From positions 11,524,298-11,588,297 of the forward strand of contig NC_051068.1 of the NCBI RefSeq assembly GCF_004664715.2: a DNA stretch of 64,000 bases, read 5' to 3'. The stretch's first letter is position 1. Every line of letters begins with the position of its first letter. The translations under genes and the position numbers were made by a program. This DNA comes from Peromyscus leucopus. Lineage: Eukaryota; Chordata; Mammalia; Rodentia; Cricetidae. Under the pieces are notes generated by a model that was not told the DNA's origin, did not search any database, and saw only the letters and a list, made by a program, of their open reading frames with translations. Below are positions 1-12,244 of this stretch, piece by piece.

Positions 1-5
<5 letters not shown>

Positions 6-34
<29 letters not shown>
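6..34. repeat. (TG)n microsatellite
   Basis: Uninterrupted TG dinucleotide run at the left window edge. Confidence 0.95.
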
Positions 35-1837
35 CGTGCATATGCTATGTGAGCACAATAATCAGAATCCAGAATAGGTCATCAGATACCCTGTAGCTGG
101 AATTAGTAGCAATATCGATATTGGCATTCTAATGTTCTACCCAATGTGGTTCCAACTGTATTTTAAACAGTTTTACATTCATACTTGGTGTAGTAGGAAT
201 TCTCATGCATATTTTCACAAAAAGTCATGTCAGAAAGATAAAATTTTCATAACTGTAACTTTCTCCAAAACTTTGTGCATTGCCCTAACAGTTTCTTATG
301 TTAAAAAGCCCCTTACTATCAATAAACTATATTTTTAATTTTTTAAGTTAATTATATTAGTATAGATTGACTTTATATAACTGGTTTCCTTGTGACATTT
401 TAATACATGTATACATTGTATTCCTATCATTTTCTCCCCTATTACTCCCTCTGGTTCCCTCCCTCTCTTGGTGATCCCTTTAGCTTCCCACCAGGCTCTG
501 CTTCTGCTTTCATGCAAGTTTTTGATGACCTAATGAATTTAACTAAGTCTGCTCACAGGAGCTTTGATTTTTTATTTTCTGAAGCACAGGCCACTCAGCA
601 GTGGCCGCACTGAAGAAATTATACATGTATATTAACCATAACCAAGTCCCCCACCATCCTGTTCTTGGTGGGTTTAATGACTCCTCAATGGGTCTTCCCA
701 CGGTCTTCTTTTGTACTAGTCCCTACAGTAGCACACAACTCAAACTCTGTGGTCACTCTCCAAGTCTCTGAGACAAGATACTACAGTTTAATGAATGCCT
801 AGCCCAGGTGTTCTAGGAATTAACTCACTTAAAATACCCAAGCAGGTTCTGTTGATTGGAACCAAGAATCCAGGCAGACAAAAAAAAAAAAAAGACTTAT
901 TTAATTTTTTTTTTTAAATCTCAATTTAAAATATGTTTCTGTTAGCTCTACTACCAGAAATCCAGTAGGGATCTGTTTGTATGTTAGCAGATGTCTTTGG
1001 GACGCTTGGAAGAGCTGAAAGGAATGGCTTTGCATTTGGTCCTGGCCTCTGGGGCTCATTATAGATAGGTGTCTTTACAGATTAATTCCTACAAGAAGCA
1101 ATTAAAGTGAAATTCTTCTGATGTGCTGGAAGTTGAGATAGAGACAAAAAACTCCCAGTACACTTGAAGTTTGCTAAAACATCGTAATTGAATGTCTGAC
1201 TCTTTTCGAAGACAGTCCACCTGGTAAAGGCTCCTGTTACCTGCAAAAGTGAAGCAAGGATGGCAAGCTTCACACCAGCTCAGAAACATCACCGTCCAAT
1301 ACCTCTGTCAAAAGGAAAATTCTCCTTCCAAGGGCCACTTTCTCAAAGAAAAGGAAAGAAAAGCACTTTTTTGAGGCAAGTAGATTTTGAAATTTTAGAG
1401 GTTTTTTTTTTTCCCTTCAAAAATGTGGATTGGAATCCTGCCCATTTGAAAAATAGATCATTTTTCCTTTGGCTAAAAATACTATAAAAATGTGTTGAGT
1501 GTTCTGGAAGCACAGTGACAACTAAGCAGCTGTAGCAGCACCTAGGACCACCACGTCATAAGTCTCAAGAGACGCTAAAATTGTTAATGTGGTACTAAAG
1601 CATTTGAGTAAGTCACACCAGTCCCTGTTTGCACTCAGATATGAATGTGTGTCTGTGACTCTGGTCCACATTTATTTAGCTTATTTCCTGTCCAGGTCAC
1701 TGTTGACAAAAACTGTGTCAGAATTAAAGTGGTTTACTGCACCACTGAAAGATTTATAATTTTTTAAAATGTATTACTCTATGTGTATTTTGATGGGCTT
1801 TTTTGTTTGTTTGATTTTGGTTTTGTTTGTCTGCTTC
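35..1837. other. Mostly unique non-coding sequence, possible old L1 fragment
   Basis: AT-rich sequence without a recognisable gene. The part at about 384-660 (CCCCTATTACTCCCTCTGG and neighbours) resembles a reverse-strand rodent L1 3' untranslated region, but it is too diverged to be sure. The short open frames have no domain content. Confidence 0.4.
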
Positions 1838-2195
1838 ACACAAGGCCATCTGAGAAGAAGCACGTCACTTGAGAAAATGCCTCCATCAGATGCCTATAGG
1901 CAAGTCTATGGGTCATTTTCTTGATTAATGATGGGCGTGAGAAGGGCCAGCCCACTGTGGGCAGTACCATCCATGGAGTAAGTGGCCCTGGGTAATATAA
2001 GGAAGCAAACGGAGCAGGCCATGAGGAGCAAAGCAATAAACAACATTCCTTCCTGATAGATGCTTCAGTTCCTGCCTTTGGGTTCCTGCCTTGGCTTCCC
2101 CTGGTGATGGCATATAACCTGTAAGTCAAATAAACCTTCTTCTGCTATTTCTGGTCATGGTCTTTATCACAACAATACAAACCTAACTAGGGCAT
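1838..2195 (+). mobile_element. Rodent interspersed repeat, family A
   Basis: This about 355-bp copy matches a common rodent repeat that I recognise but cannot name. It carries GAGAAAATGCCTCCATCAGA, TTTTCTTGATTAATGATGGG, GCCCACTGTGGGCAGTACCA and an AATAAACCTTCTTC segment near the end, then CCTAACTAGGGCA. Reverse copies occur at 19487-19832 and 44589-44890. The open frame at 1836-2129 lies inside it and is not a gene. Confidence 0.7.
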
Positions 2196-2335
2196 GTGGG
2201 CACGCTTGATGTACGTGTACCGAATCATACATGGCATGTGTGCAAAGGTGAGAAAACAGTGTTGTAAAGTCAGTCCTCTCCTTCCACATTTACACGGTGT
2301 CTTGTCCGCTTCACTGTTGTTGTAATGAAACAGCC

Positions 2336-2622
2336 TGAAAAAAAACAACTTAAGAGAGAGAGAGCTCATTTTGGCTTACAGTTCTGAGAGGACACAGTAG
2401 GCCATGGCAATGAGCAGGGAAGGCATGACAGCAGTGTCAGGAAGCTAAACAATCGCAGACAGAAAGGAGAGCCTGGTTATAAAATCCAAGTGACATACTT
2501 CCTCCAACAAGGCTCCACTTCCCAGAGATTTCAATACTTTCCCAAACAGCACCAACTCTGGAGACTAAGCATTCAAGGACATGAGTCTGTGGGGAGACAT
2601 TCCTACTCAAACAACATTGATT
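2336..2622 (-). mobile_element. Rodent interspersed repeat, family B
   Basis: Contains CTTCCTCCAACAAGGCTCC and GACATGAGTCTGTGGGGAGA, signatures of a frequent rodent repeat. It shares its layout with the copy at 55718-56097. The strand is assigned only relative to the family A copies and is tentative. Confidence 0.5.
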
Positions 2623-3119
2623 CCAGAATGAAACTCAGGTTGTCTCTTCTATGACAAGCACTTTTATCTGCTGACACATATTCCTAGCCTCATTTATAAT
2701 TCTTAAAACAATTTACATTGTAGATATTTCCTTCCAAAATGCTTATGAATAAATGAAGCCTTTCATAATCTCTTTATGATTTGCCATTGTCAAGAGATAA
2801 ATTCACACACTTTAGGATGATGCTCAGGACACAGATGTAGGTAATCTCTCTGCTACCAACCTTTGCATGTTCTTCTCAAAAACCACCACATCCCCTACAC
2901 TCTCACTCCCTCTACCCCTGAATATTCATTCACTTGTCTCAGGCCTCAGCACATTTGCATGTTTTCTTCTGAAAACCAGAATGCCTTTTGCTTCTCTCAG
3001 TTCTCATCCTATCAATGAGTTGAGACATAGCTTTGGTATCATATGGCCATGGAGTAAGGGGACAATAAAGTGAATTATGGAAGAAAAAAGATCATTTGCA
3101 GGACATAACATAGCAGTGC
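2623..3119. other. Unique non-coding sequence
   Basis: AT-rich sequence without recognisable coding, RNA or repeat content. Confidence 0.4.
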
Positions 3120-3468
3120 TGTGGAATGATCCTCTTGTACACTGTGAAGATTGTTGCCCTTATTGTTAATAAAAAGCTGATTGGCTGATAACTAGGCAGG
3201 ACTTTGGGGGCAGAGAATATGCTGAAAAGAAGGAGGGCAGCGTCTGGGGAGTTGTGAGCCAAACATGGAAGAAGCAACATGGGAAGTTCTTAGATGAGGT
3301 AAACAAGCCTCAGGGCACCACATAGATTGATATGAATGGATTAATTTAAGTTATAAGAGCTAGTTAAAAACAAGTCTAAGCTGTCGGCCGGCCGAGCATT
3401 TATAATTAATATTAAGTCTCTGTGTGGTTATTTGGGGATTCAGATGGTAAGACAGAAAAGTCCACCTA
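3120..3468 (+). mobile_element. LTR of an ERVK-like element with adjoining primer-binding site
   Basis: The LTR runs from TGTGG to CTACA, with a GTTAATAAAAAGCTGATTGG core and the tail motif ATTAATATTAAGTCTCTGTG shared with the copies at 4446, 37112 and 52766. Two bases after its end lies TGGCATTCAACATGGGGCAC, which resembles a lysine-tRNA-type primer-binding site (ERVK and IAP class). This is therefore a 5' LTR followed by leader sequence to about 3770. No gag, pol or env frame follows. Confidence 0.72.
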
Positions 3469-3470
3469 CA

Positions 3471-3790
3471 AATGGCATTCAACATGGGGCACCTACATCC
3501 ACATAAGACCTAAGAAAGCTTAAAAAATTCTAAACACACAAAAACAGAGCCAAACACAGCTTTCTAGTCTCATGTCTCTCAAACCTGTTGCAGCTGAAAG
3601 ATGCATCTCCCAGCAGCTGCCGGTGGGATGCAGCCAACCACCAACTGCCAGCTACTAGTGCCATTGACTAAGCTCAGCAGTGCCAGCAGCTGACTTAGCA
3701 ATTTAGGATTCATCTCATGTGATCAAAAGAACAATACAGATATGCAATAAAGGCAGATCCAGATTTGGGAAAAAAAAAAAAACCTCTAAA
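3471..3790 (+). mobile_element. Remnant of ERVK-like leader
   Basis: Starts at the primer-binding-site-like sequence and continues without open frames to an A-rich tract at 3770-3782. Where the element ends is not clear. Confidence 0.4.
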
Positions 3791-4445
3791 CAGGTTACAG
3801 TGTTTAAAATATACATAGGTTTGGGAGAAAAAAAGGAAGGATATATACAGTCATAAAATAAAAGATAGTTTAAAAATAATGAAGTAAAGTCCTTAAAAAA
3901 TGAATTATATGATAAAAATATAATAAACCATGTAAAGATGGGAAATACATAGAGAATCTGATCCTATATAAATACACACAGAAAGTCTGGATCCTACATG
4001 GTATTGTGTTGTCTTTAGATTTTCTGATTACTAATGAAGGAATAACAGTTGCTAAAACACATTGGCTTATGAAAACTACTTCATTAAACCAACCTATAAA
4101 TTTTAAAAATCTCTTGACTTCAAAATGGAAGTCAAAAGATATGTTACTTTGGGGAAGAGGATGTTTTATTTCCACAGGAAATGAGAGACGAGACTGTGGA
4201 TTCATTCCTCATTGATACGGATCAGGTTTGATCAGGGAAGACCCCCTGAAAATCCTGGCTACAGACATAAAGAAATAAATGTAGAAAAGCACCCAAACAC
4301 ATAACATTAATTTTAAATGCTCAAACAAAACAAAAAATCATCTTTGTCTAACTTGTGTACAACACACAGTCTATATTTTTATTAATGCAGATATGTATGT
4401 TACCTTTAAAAGTTTATGTATTTTCAGAGCAAGGGGACCAGATGC
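3791..4445. other. Unique AT-rich non-coding sequence
   Basis: No coding feature. Open frames on both strands (3870-4215) overlap each other and lack any recognisable domain. Confidence 0.4.
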
Positions 4446-4832
4446 TGTGGGATGGTCTGTATGTCAAATTGCTCTGATTGGTCAATAAATAAAACACTGA
4501 TTGGCCAGTGGCCAGGCAGGAAGTAGGTGGGACAAGGAGAGAGGAGAATTCTGGGAAACAGAAGGCTGAGGCAGAGAGACACTGCCAGCTGCCGCCATGA
4601 CCAGCAGTATGTGAAGACGCCGGTAAGCCACCAGCCACGTGGCAAGGTATAGGTTTATGGAAATGGATTAATTTAAGCTATAAGAACAGTTAGCAAGAAG
4701 CCTGCCACGGCCATACAGTTTGTATGCAATATAAGTCTCTGTGTTTACTTGGTTGGGTCTGAGCGGCTGTGGGACTGGCGGGTGACAAAGATTTGTCCTG
4801 ACTGTGGGCAAGGCAGGAAAACTCCAGCAACA
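4446..4832 (+). mobile_element. Cricetid-type LTR, second copy
   Basis: Runs from TGTGGGATGGTCTG to CCAGCAACA. It has CTCTGATTGGTCAATAAATA near the start, the purine-rich GAGG...GCAGAGAGACACTG middle, GGTAAGCCACCAGCCACG, and ends with GGTCTGAGCGGCTG and AGATTTGTCCTGACTGTGGG. It is the best-preserved copy of the four. Confidence 0.72.
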
Positions 4833-5358
4833 ACCAGACACCAATCAGAATGGCCCAGATGATCCAGCATCCAGAACAGCTTGAAGACTAGCTGCTGAGA
4901 TTATCTAGCCTCACAGAATACCCCAGCCAAGACTTAACAATTACCCTGATTTTCTCAAGGTTTCCCCAAAGATGTCAGCACCCTCCAGACAATAGGAAGC
5001 AGCCTAAAAAGAACAAGGCCCACATTCCCAAAAGAAGGGCTGTAGATGTTTGTAATCACTTAAGGGGAGCTGGTTATATGTTGTTATTAGTCACAGTCAG
5101 AAAAAAATTAAACAAAAGAATTAAATTCAAAGCTCTCTTTCTAAAGGAAAAAAGGAGGAGAAATGATATAGGAATGATAGGATAAAAAGGTAGATTATTA
5201 AATCTATTTTAATCCAAAAAACAACCATTAATCTCAAAATATTGTACATTGGTATGGATTTTGGTTTATTGATATGAATTAAAAATTAATTTTGTATATT
5301 TCTACTCTTGTTAGGGTATTGGGTTTGTGCATCTCATTTAAAAATTCAATGTGTAATT
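4833..5358 (+). mobile_element. Possible retroelement internal remnant
   Basis: Follows the LTR directly. It contains GATTTTCTCAAGGTTTCCCC and, near 5145-5165, a purine-rich AAAAAAGGAGGAGAAATGA that resembles a retroviral polypurine tract. No LTR follows the tract, so the element would be truncated or recombined. The call is inference. Confidence 0.35.
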
Positions 5359-5556
5359 AAGAAATACAGATTAAGCTGGGCGTTGGTGGCGCACACCTTT
5401 AATCCCAGCACTCAGGAGGCAGAGCCAGGTGGATCTCTGTGAGTTCGAGGCCAGCCTGGACTACCAAGTGAGTCCCAGGAAAGGCGCAAAGCTACACAGA
5501 GAAACCCTGTCTCGAAAAACCAAAAAAAAAAAGAAAAGAAAAGAAATACAGATTAA
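5359..5556 (+). mobile_element. B1 SINE with 16-bp target-site duplication
   Basis: The B1 body runs 5375-5540 (GCTGGGCGTTGGTGGCGCAC, A and B boxes, A-rich tail). A perfect 16-bp duplication, AAGAAATACAGATTAA, flanks it at 5359-5374 and 5541-5556, which marks a fairly recent insertion. Confidence 0.95.
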
Positions 5557-6699
5557 TAGTTAGTCATCTAGAATAGTCAAACTTATAGTCAGTATGCTTT
5601 AAAGGTCATTCACAGATATATTTAGATAGATAAATGGTCTTCAAACATTTCAAAGACATACAGAATATGGTATTTAAAATGTTTAATAACCTAAGACTTT
5701 TCACCACAATGATACATGTATGTTCCTGATAGCACCAATTTGCTTCAAAGATGATGATGGGCATCAAAGAAACTCCATATGGAGTTTACTTTCCTTATGG
5801 CAAAAGCTAGCCACCTGGGCAAAGAAATTACCCTTGCCTCAATTTCTGGCAATATACTATCCAAACTGGACCAGTAGGATGCAAAAGAAAGTGACTGCCA
5901 AACTTTGCCAAGACAAGGTAGGACAACAGTCAAAGCCAAAGGAGATGACAGCTACATATGTGTAGACACAGAAATGTGAACAGTGACATGTCACGGACAT
6001 GACCTCAACAGAGGACCAACAGGATGATGGAGAACATTGGACACACAGGAGGAGGTAAGTATAAGGATGAAAGCCAGATATTTGGACTGAGCAAGAGAAA
6101 AATAATTGTTACCATCAAGAAGGAAGCCCCTTCAAAGAGCAAGTTTAAAAGGAATAGATTTGAAACATGCTAATTATTCTTTTAAAAGGCCAGAGGACAA
6201 AGATAAACTATCTTTGAAGAGAATTTCTGCTCCAAAAACATTTGGTTCCAATGAACTCTTCAATACCATACATTCTTTCTTTGCAGAGTTGATGATTCAT
6301 ATCCTATCACCCCACCTCATTAAGAGGAGGCAAACTTGACACTCTGAAATCATTCAAGACTGAAACTGGGTTAAGTAATGAGTAAATAATGCACTGAGTC
6401 AGTTATCAAGACGTGGCTAACACGCTGAAAGGATGTTGAGAAATGAAGACACCACTAACCCATTTATTGATATGAAAGTTTCTAGTTATCTTCACTGTGA
6501 ATATTCATTAATAGTAAGATTACTAATTTTAAAAAAATCACATATTCCAGTAGAAATTATGATTCAATCTATTTTCAATAATTTTTTGGATGATGCTATC
6601 AAAACTTTATTGAGCATTGTATGTCTCTGGGCAAATAAGCTGATATAACTCCTTTATCAAACACGTGGTAGCTGAGTGAAGAATGCATGCTAGAATTCA
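5557..6699. other. Non-coding sequence, unresolved
   Basis: Contains short open frames on both strands with no domain. The stretch 5700-6110 has the look of decayed retroelement sequence but matches nothing I can name. Confidence 0.35.
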
Positions 6700-6900
6700 G
6701 GTATAGGACCTGGGAGATGGCAGGTAAAAGACCTGAGAGATGGCAGGTAAAGTTGCTTGCCACTAAGCCTAAGCACCTGAGTTTAACCCCTGGGACCCAC
6801 ATAAAGAAGAGAAGCAACTCTCCAAGTTAACATCTATAGGTAGGTATGCTGTGCTTTAACCCATGCTCATGAAATATATATGTGTAATTTTTTTAATTTA
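6700..6900 (+). mobile_element. B2/B3-type SINE with internal 23-bp duplication
   Basis: GAGTTTAACCCCTGGGACCC matches the B-box region of B2/B3 SINEs. A 23-bp unit (GACCTGGGAGATGGCAGGTA...) is repeated in tandem at about 6707-6752. The element ends in a T- and A-rich tail. Confidence 0.65.
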
Positions 6901-7550
6901 AAAAAGAATTCATGTATAAGTAGCTGTACTGAACATTTCATATTTGCTTTTTTTCCCACCAGGTGATTTATACCTGAATTAAAGACGGACTCCTTGAATG
7001 ATATCTGTCAATTTGCCTGTCAATAAATCTGACACCACTCCAAGAATCAGATCTTACAAAGAGTCATTTGGGAAATTCTCTACCATTTCTGCAAATGGCA
7101 TTTAACCTAATTGTAATACTGCATGTTTTTCCAAGTTTATAAACATGTTATACAGATAAACATGTAAATTGAGAAAATTTTCAAGCAGAAAGAGTTGGGA
7201 AAGCAAATGAAAACTGCAAGCATACACAAAGATTCTTTTCAATGATGTGAGGCTGTCGAGTCACAAGACATACTGACTACAGTCACAGCCAGAGTTACTG
7301 CTAATGTTTGACTTCATACAGCTTGGAGCCGCAATGCATTCTACCACATAGATTACATCAGACATATACAGACTTCCCTTCTATTGTTTTCATCAGCGCA
7401 GTTCATTTTATGTTCAGATTTTAGAATCTAAGCACATTAAGAGAAAAAAAATTGACTAAGTGCATTAAAATGTTCTAATTTGCATCCACTTTAAATAGAC
7501 ACAGAGATGTGCTGCTTTAATTGAAATCAACTTGGTCCTCATCTACTACA

Positions 7551-7552
<2 letters not shown>
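6901..7552. other. Unique AT-rich non-coding sequence
   Basis: No recognisable gene or repeat. Confidence 0.4.

Positions 7553-7592
<40 letters not shown>
7553..7592. repeat. (CA)n microsatellite
   Basis: About 20 perfect CA units. Confidence 0.95.
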
Positions 7593-7594
<2 letters not shown>

Positions 7595-8754
7595 CTCTGC
7601 AATCCTCAGTTAAATGGATCAGGCAGCATATGGGAGGGACTTTCCATGAATCTGCTAAAACTCCCCTGCAGCCAATAAAAAATTAAAATATGTGTCCCCC
7701 AGGACTAAAAAGCAGAATTGGGGCTGGGAAGAACTCATTATCAATGCAAGGAGCAAACACAAAGCCAGATTTGAGGTGGGTTCCTTTTTAATATAAACTG
7801 ACATTTCCTATAACCTCTGGCCCATGAGTCTGCATGTCTGATATAGATAATTTCTCCAGAAATTGAGAACAGCAAATCTGTGTGGGATAGCATTAAATTG
7901 GGGTCGAAAATGACAGACAGTTTCGAGTTCCTGTTTGTCTCTGCATCCATTCTGCCCTGCTCTGATTGTATTTCCCTACACAGGAGACTAGGTGGGTATT
8001 AATAGGACGATTTGACAATTATACGTAGAGGGTGCAAAAGCAGCGTCCAGACTGTGACTAATGAGTATTGTCTTTCCAAACTTTCGCCTTTCCTAAGCTT
8101 CAGAACAGCACAAGATGAGTGGGAAGCAAACAGATTCAGGTCAGCAACCCTCAATACAAAAGCTCCACTTGCAACATATTTGTAAGAGTGAGAAAAGCAA
8201 TTGTCCATGAATGCTTGGCGAGCCAAAAGCAATTAGATTTACAAAGAAGAGAAAGTGTTAGAAATAAGTTTTCAAAAAATAAAAAAGTGTAGACCCCATC
8301 CTATTACTGAGGTCCATCAGAACTGATGGTGTTTGGATCCAAATATACCAAACTTGTTAAAAATAAATGACATCATTTTTATTCAAGGTGACTAAGGAAT
8401 AAAGTCAGTGCTTTCCACTTTGATACTGTGACTAGGGTATGGAGGAATGCATTTAAGAGGTGAATTCAAAATGTGTCACACAAGGCAGGGTTTAAATCTC
8501 TCAACAAAATGAAACCCAATACTGTTCCTTTAATGCAAGCTGGGATAGAAAATGTAACAGTTTAATCAGCCCCCAATAGCTAAATGGATAGATGAGAGTC
8601 AACAGGAGGAGCCAAACTCCTAGCAGAGAGCAGGAAGGGAAATGTGGAAATCCCCACATTACATGTGTAGTGCATCTCCCTTAGACTCATAAAACACTGC
8701 ACATCACTTCTCAATTAATGCCTAAAATGAATTATGGGAGACGTAGTTTCTAGC
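7593..8754. other. Unique non-coding sequence
   Basis: Minus-strand open frames at 7741-7950 and 7999-8232 carry no recognisable domain and no consistent splice context. Confidence 0.4.
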
Positions 8755-8780
8755 CTTTTATATATATATATTGAGAGAGA

Positions 8781-8831
<51 letters not shown>
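8755..8831. repeat. (TA)n and (GA)n microsatellite
   Basis: A short TATATA run is followed by about 25 GA units. The plus-strand RE-repeat open frame here is a product of the GA repeat. Confidence 0.93.
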
Positions 8832-8832
<1 letters not shown>

Positions 8833-10006
8833 AAAGTGCTGGAAGCTCAAGGTCATACAGGTGAGAAGGAGCAAACAGGGCTTCTTGTTCTGTCTTCTGC
8901 AATGCAGACTGTAAAACACACAACACACATGCACTCCTGGGTTCTATGGGTGGAGACTTCTACCTGAGACTAGGATGGTAATATACCCCAAATCAAAACC
9001 AACCAACTGGACTTTGCAAGGTTTCTCCCACGTGAATCATTCTTTAATTTCAAGCCTTATTTTATTTTTGATTGACACATCATATTTAAAACCCCTTTTA
9101 AATTTTAGCTCTACTGTCAATTTTTTTTAGGTGACAACCATGCAGGGCAGATTGCTTTTACAGTGCTGATTCTTAGTCTGGTAGTTCTGTGCTACACAGA
9201 ATGAGAGCTATGATTCAGCCAGCTAATGCCATCACACTAAAAAAAAAAAAAATCTCAAAATGTATTTATTGAATCACACAAAGAAATTAAGAAAATGATT
9301 AGCAATTATCTTGACAAGAATTCCTTAATTAATTGCCAGCACTAATACCGTGTTATCTTCCCCATTACTAAAACAATTCGACTTCTATTAAAAACTATTC
9401 ATTAAAGATTCATTCGTTTCTTACTGCATCCCGCTGTTTCATATCTTATGTAGCTAAAGGGCTGCTTCCCAGAGCTGGAGCACCGCTGTGCAGAGAGGCA
9501 CCACCAACTCTGGCGTTTATGTCGAGCGACTGCGTGTTTCTGAATGCTCTCTCCAGAATATCCCAAGGATATTACTTATTAAAGCAAATAGAACTAACAC
9601 AGGGAGGTCTGACAGGGGCAGGACATTCTGAGTGTGAGCATGCCCACTTCAACTCTAAGACATCAGTATTTCCAGAAGGCATTCCGTTCTCTCTAGAACA
9701 TGAAACCCAAGAACCCTCTTTTTCAACTCAAAAGTGGTTACAATGGAAGCTTTTTAGACCTTCCAGACGTTTCCTGCACAGGCCAGGGAGATTTATGAGC
9801 ATGCATCCTAGTGCACTCTTCTCCAGGGGGACTTGTAGTAATATCTGAAGCTATTTTTATTTTCACAACTAGGAAGCAGTGCTACAAGTCTGCAGTGTGT
9901 GGAGGACACAGAGCCTATGTGTGTCCATCAGTGGAAAGAACACTCCCCAGACACCTAGACACAGAGTGTGTAGAGGGACTGAGAGAGGAGGGTTGGAGAA
10001 AGCAAG
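8832..10006. other. Unique non-coding sequence
   Basis: Includes a 109-codon open frame (9519-9848) without a recognisable domain. The AT-rich part 9060-9480 has long repeat-free runs. Confidence 0.4.
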
Positions 10007-10150
10007 ATGGGGGGGAGGAGGAGGGAAGAAAGGAAGGAGGACTTGACTGAGGAAGAGAGGGAGGGGAGAAGGGAAGTAGAGAAGGAGGGAGGGGAGGAGA
10101 GAAGTAGAGAAGGAGAGGGAGGGAGGGAGGGAGGGAGGGGGGAAGGGGGG
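10007..10150. repeat. Polypurine (GGGA/GGAA)n tract
   Basis: About 145 bp of nearly pure G and A on the plus strand, with GGGAGGGAGGGAGG near the end. Confidence 0.93.
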
Positions 10151-11316
10151 TCAGAGTATGAATTATCTAACTGAGCTGCAAATACTGCTGTGGGTAAGAG
10201 GAAGGTCCCCTCCTCCTGCCACCAGTGCCCACGTTGCTCTTAGAAGGCAGAGTCAGGGCTGTGCCAAGACTCAGGCTGGCACAGTGATGGCATTGCTAAG
10301 GTACCTAGAGCCCAGAGGGTCTCGCCCACATTTCTCCATATAAATGAGCCAAACAGGAAGTAGATTGCTTAGCTAAGGAGGCACAGAATTTCTGCTTAAG
10401 TCCTCTACCCTCCATCTTTCCCTCTAGTCCACCTTTACTTGCTTAAGAACAGCTACCATTTTACCTTAGGAAGAATAAAGCCTGGTGTGCCTGACATATG
10501 GAATCAGAGCCAAGGAGACAAACCAAACTGCAGTGTGCACCCCACCCCCACCCCGGGAAATCTTTGTTCATTTTAATACATGTTCAGTCAGCTGTCCGAC
10601 TGAATGGCAGGTTTTTATCTCTAATGTGAGTGCTTTGAAGGCCACTGGCATTATCCATTCCTCAGCAAGTGCTTCTGAAACTACAGAATTGCAAACTGAT
10701 AATTAAACCCAGCTGCCTCTGCTAGGAGTTCACTCATACCTACACGAGCAGAAATTTTAGTGGTTATTGGTGGGCTTCCTTTTCCATTTCTAGACAACAT
10801 AATTAACTTCACTAGCCTTCTTAGAATAAATGAAACTCAGAGCTAAAGAATACTATGAATTAAACTATCATGAATACTATTCACAAAGAGGAATGCCCTT
10901 GGAGCATTAAGAAGCTGAACCGAGGCTTATGCTTTGCTTCTTAGTGTTTGGTCACTTAATCTAATACAGATTAATAGTACACTCAGTAGGAAGGTTTCAG
11001 GTTTCAACTGCAAATGCTTATGTTAACTAACAACTTATAATACATGAAAAATCAACCTCGGATTCTATGAACAAGACAGAGATCACAATGTAAAGGAGCC
11101 AACTTGGCAAATGCGGCAATGTACCTACCAAACAACATCCAAATGCTTCCATAGAACTTACATTAACCATGCATATGTGTCTACCTCTACACAGAGTATT
11201 CTGTTTGACACTAAGATATCTCACAATTCAAGTATTTCAACTTTGTATCACTGTTAAGTTATAGTCCAAAGCATACTGTCATCAAAGCCATTTAAGTATT
11301 ATGCAACGTTATCACC
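10151..11316. other. Unique non-coding sequence
   Basis: No gene or repeat recognised. The part 10160-10340 is slightly GC-richer. Confidence 0.4.
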
Positions 11317-11332
11317 GGGGGGGGGGGGGGGG
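11317..11332. repeat. Poly(G) run of 16
   Basis: Sixteen consecutive G residues after ATCACC. Confidence 0.95.
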
Positions 11333-11438
11333 ATGATATCCATGAAAGGACACATTTGATTGCATAAAACTAATGGTTTGTTTTGTTTTTCTACACAAAT
11401 TGCTACTAACTTAGTGTTAAACCAATACAAAGAATTAT

Positions 11439-11466
<28 letters not shown>
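11439..11466. repeat. (CA)n microsatellite
   Basis: Fourteen CA units. Confidence 0.95.
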
Positions 11467-11470
<4 letters not shown>

Positions 11471-11774
11471 ATGACAGTGGACATACATTTGATCTGGAGT
11501 CACAAAAGGGTGATTCCCATTCTTCTACTGTCAGAGATGTTATGTCCTGGTGACTATATAGAATATAAGCAAATAGGATGTCACCCTTCTTGGACTACTC
11601 TAGGGTAAGCATTATGTACAGTAACCGTTCTGTTACCTATTTAAATGGAACAGGTATATTACACCTTCATGAGATACTGGCCATACTTCACCACAGGACA
11701 CAAATACAGCTTGTCACTGAATATACATTGCTAGCACATTATCAGCATAGGTGAGAATCGTGAATAATGTTTTT

Positions 11775-12150
11775 TTCCTAATTACCATGGCAAAATACTC
11801 CAACAAAAGCAACTCAGTTCATAGTTCAAGAATGTAGTGTATAAGGAAAGGAGGGCCAAGGCAGCAGAGCCTGAGGGACTGGGCACATAGCACAGTGAGC
11901 TTAGCACACTCCTTTTCATACAGTCTAGCATCCCACCCCAGGGAATGGGGCCAATCACTTCCAGGATGGCTTACCTCAGTTAACTGAATCAACATAATCC
12001 CTCATAAGTATGCCCAGAAACTAAATAATCCCTTGGAGGTGTGCTTGAATCTTCTTTCTAGGTGATGCAAGAGTCTGTCAAGTTGTCAGTGAACACTCAA
12101 CCTCACAGAGCCTTTATGTGACCTTTCTCCTCCTGACACACAAATCATAA
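11775..12150. mobile_element. Diverged rodent interspersed repeat (family A/B-like)
   Basis: ATTACCATGGCAAAATACTC at one end and CAAGAGTCTGTCAAGTTGTC at the other recall the layout of the family A and B rodent repeats, but the copy is much diverged. Confidence 0.45.
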
Positions 12151-12244
12151 TTGTGAATATCAGGATTTTGATCTGCCAGTTAATAGATTTGTCCTTAGCA
12201 ATTCCAAGAAGAAATTTGTGGCCTCAGATACACACCTATGATAA

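Noticed and set aside
8734..8967. Arg/Glu repeat frame, and similar frames at 12422-12664
   Set aside because: Direct translation of GA and GAAA microsatellites.
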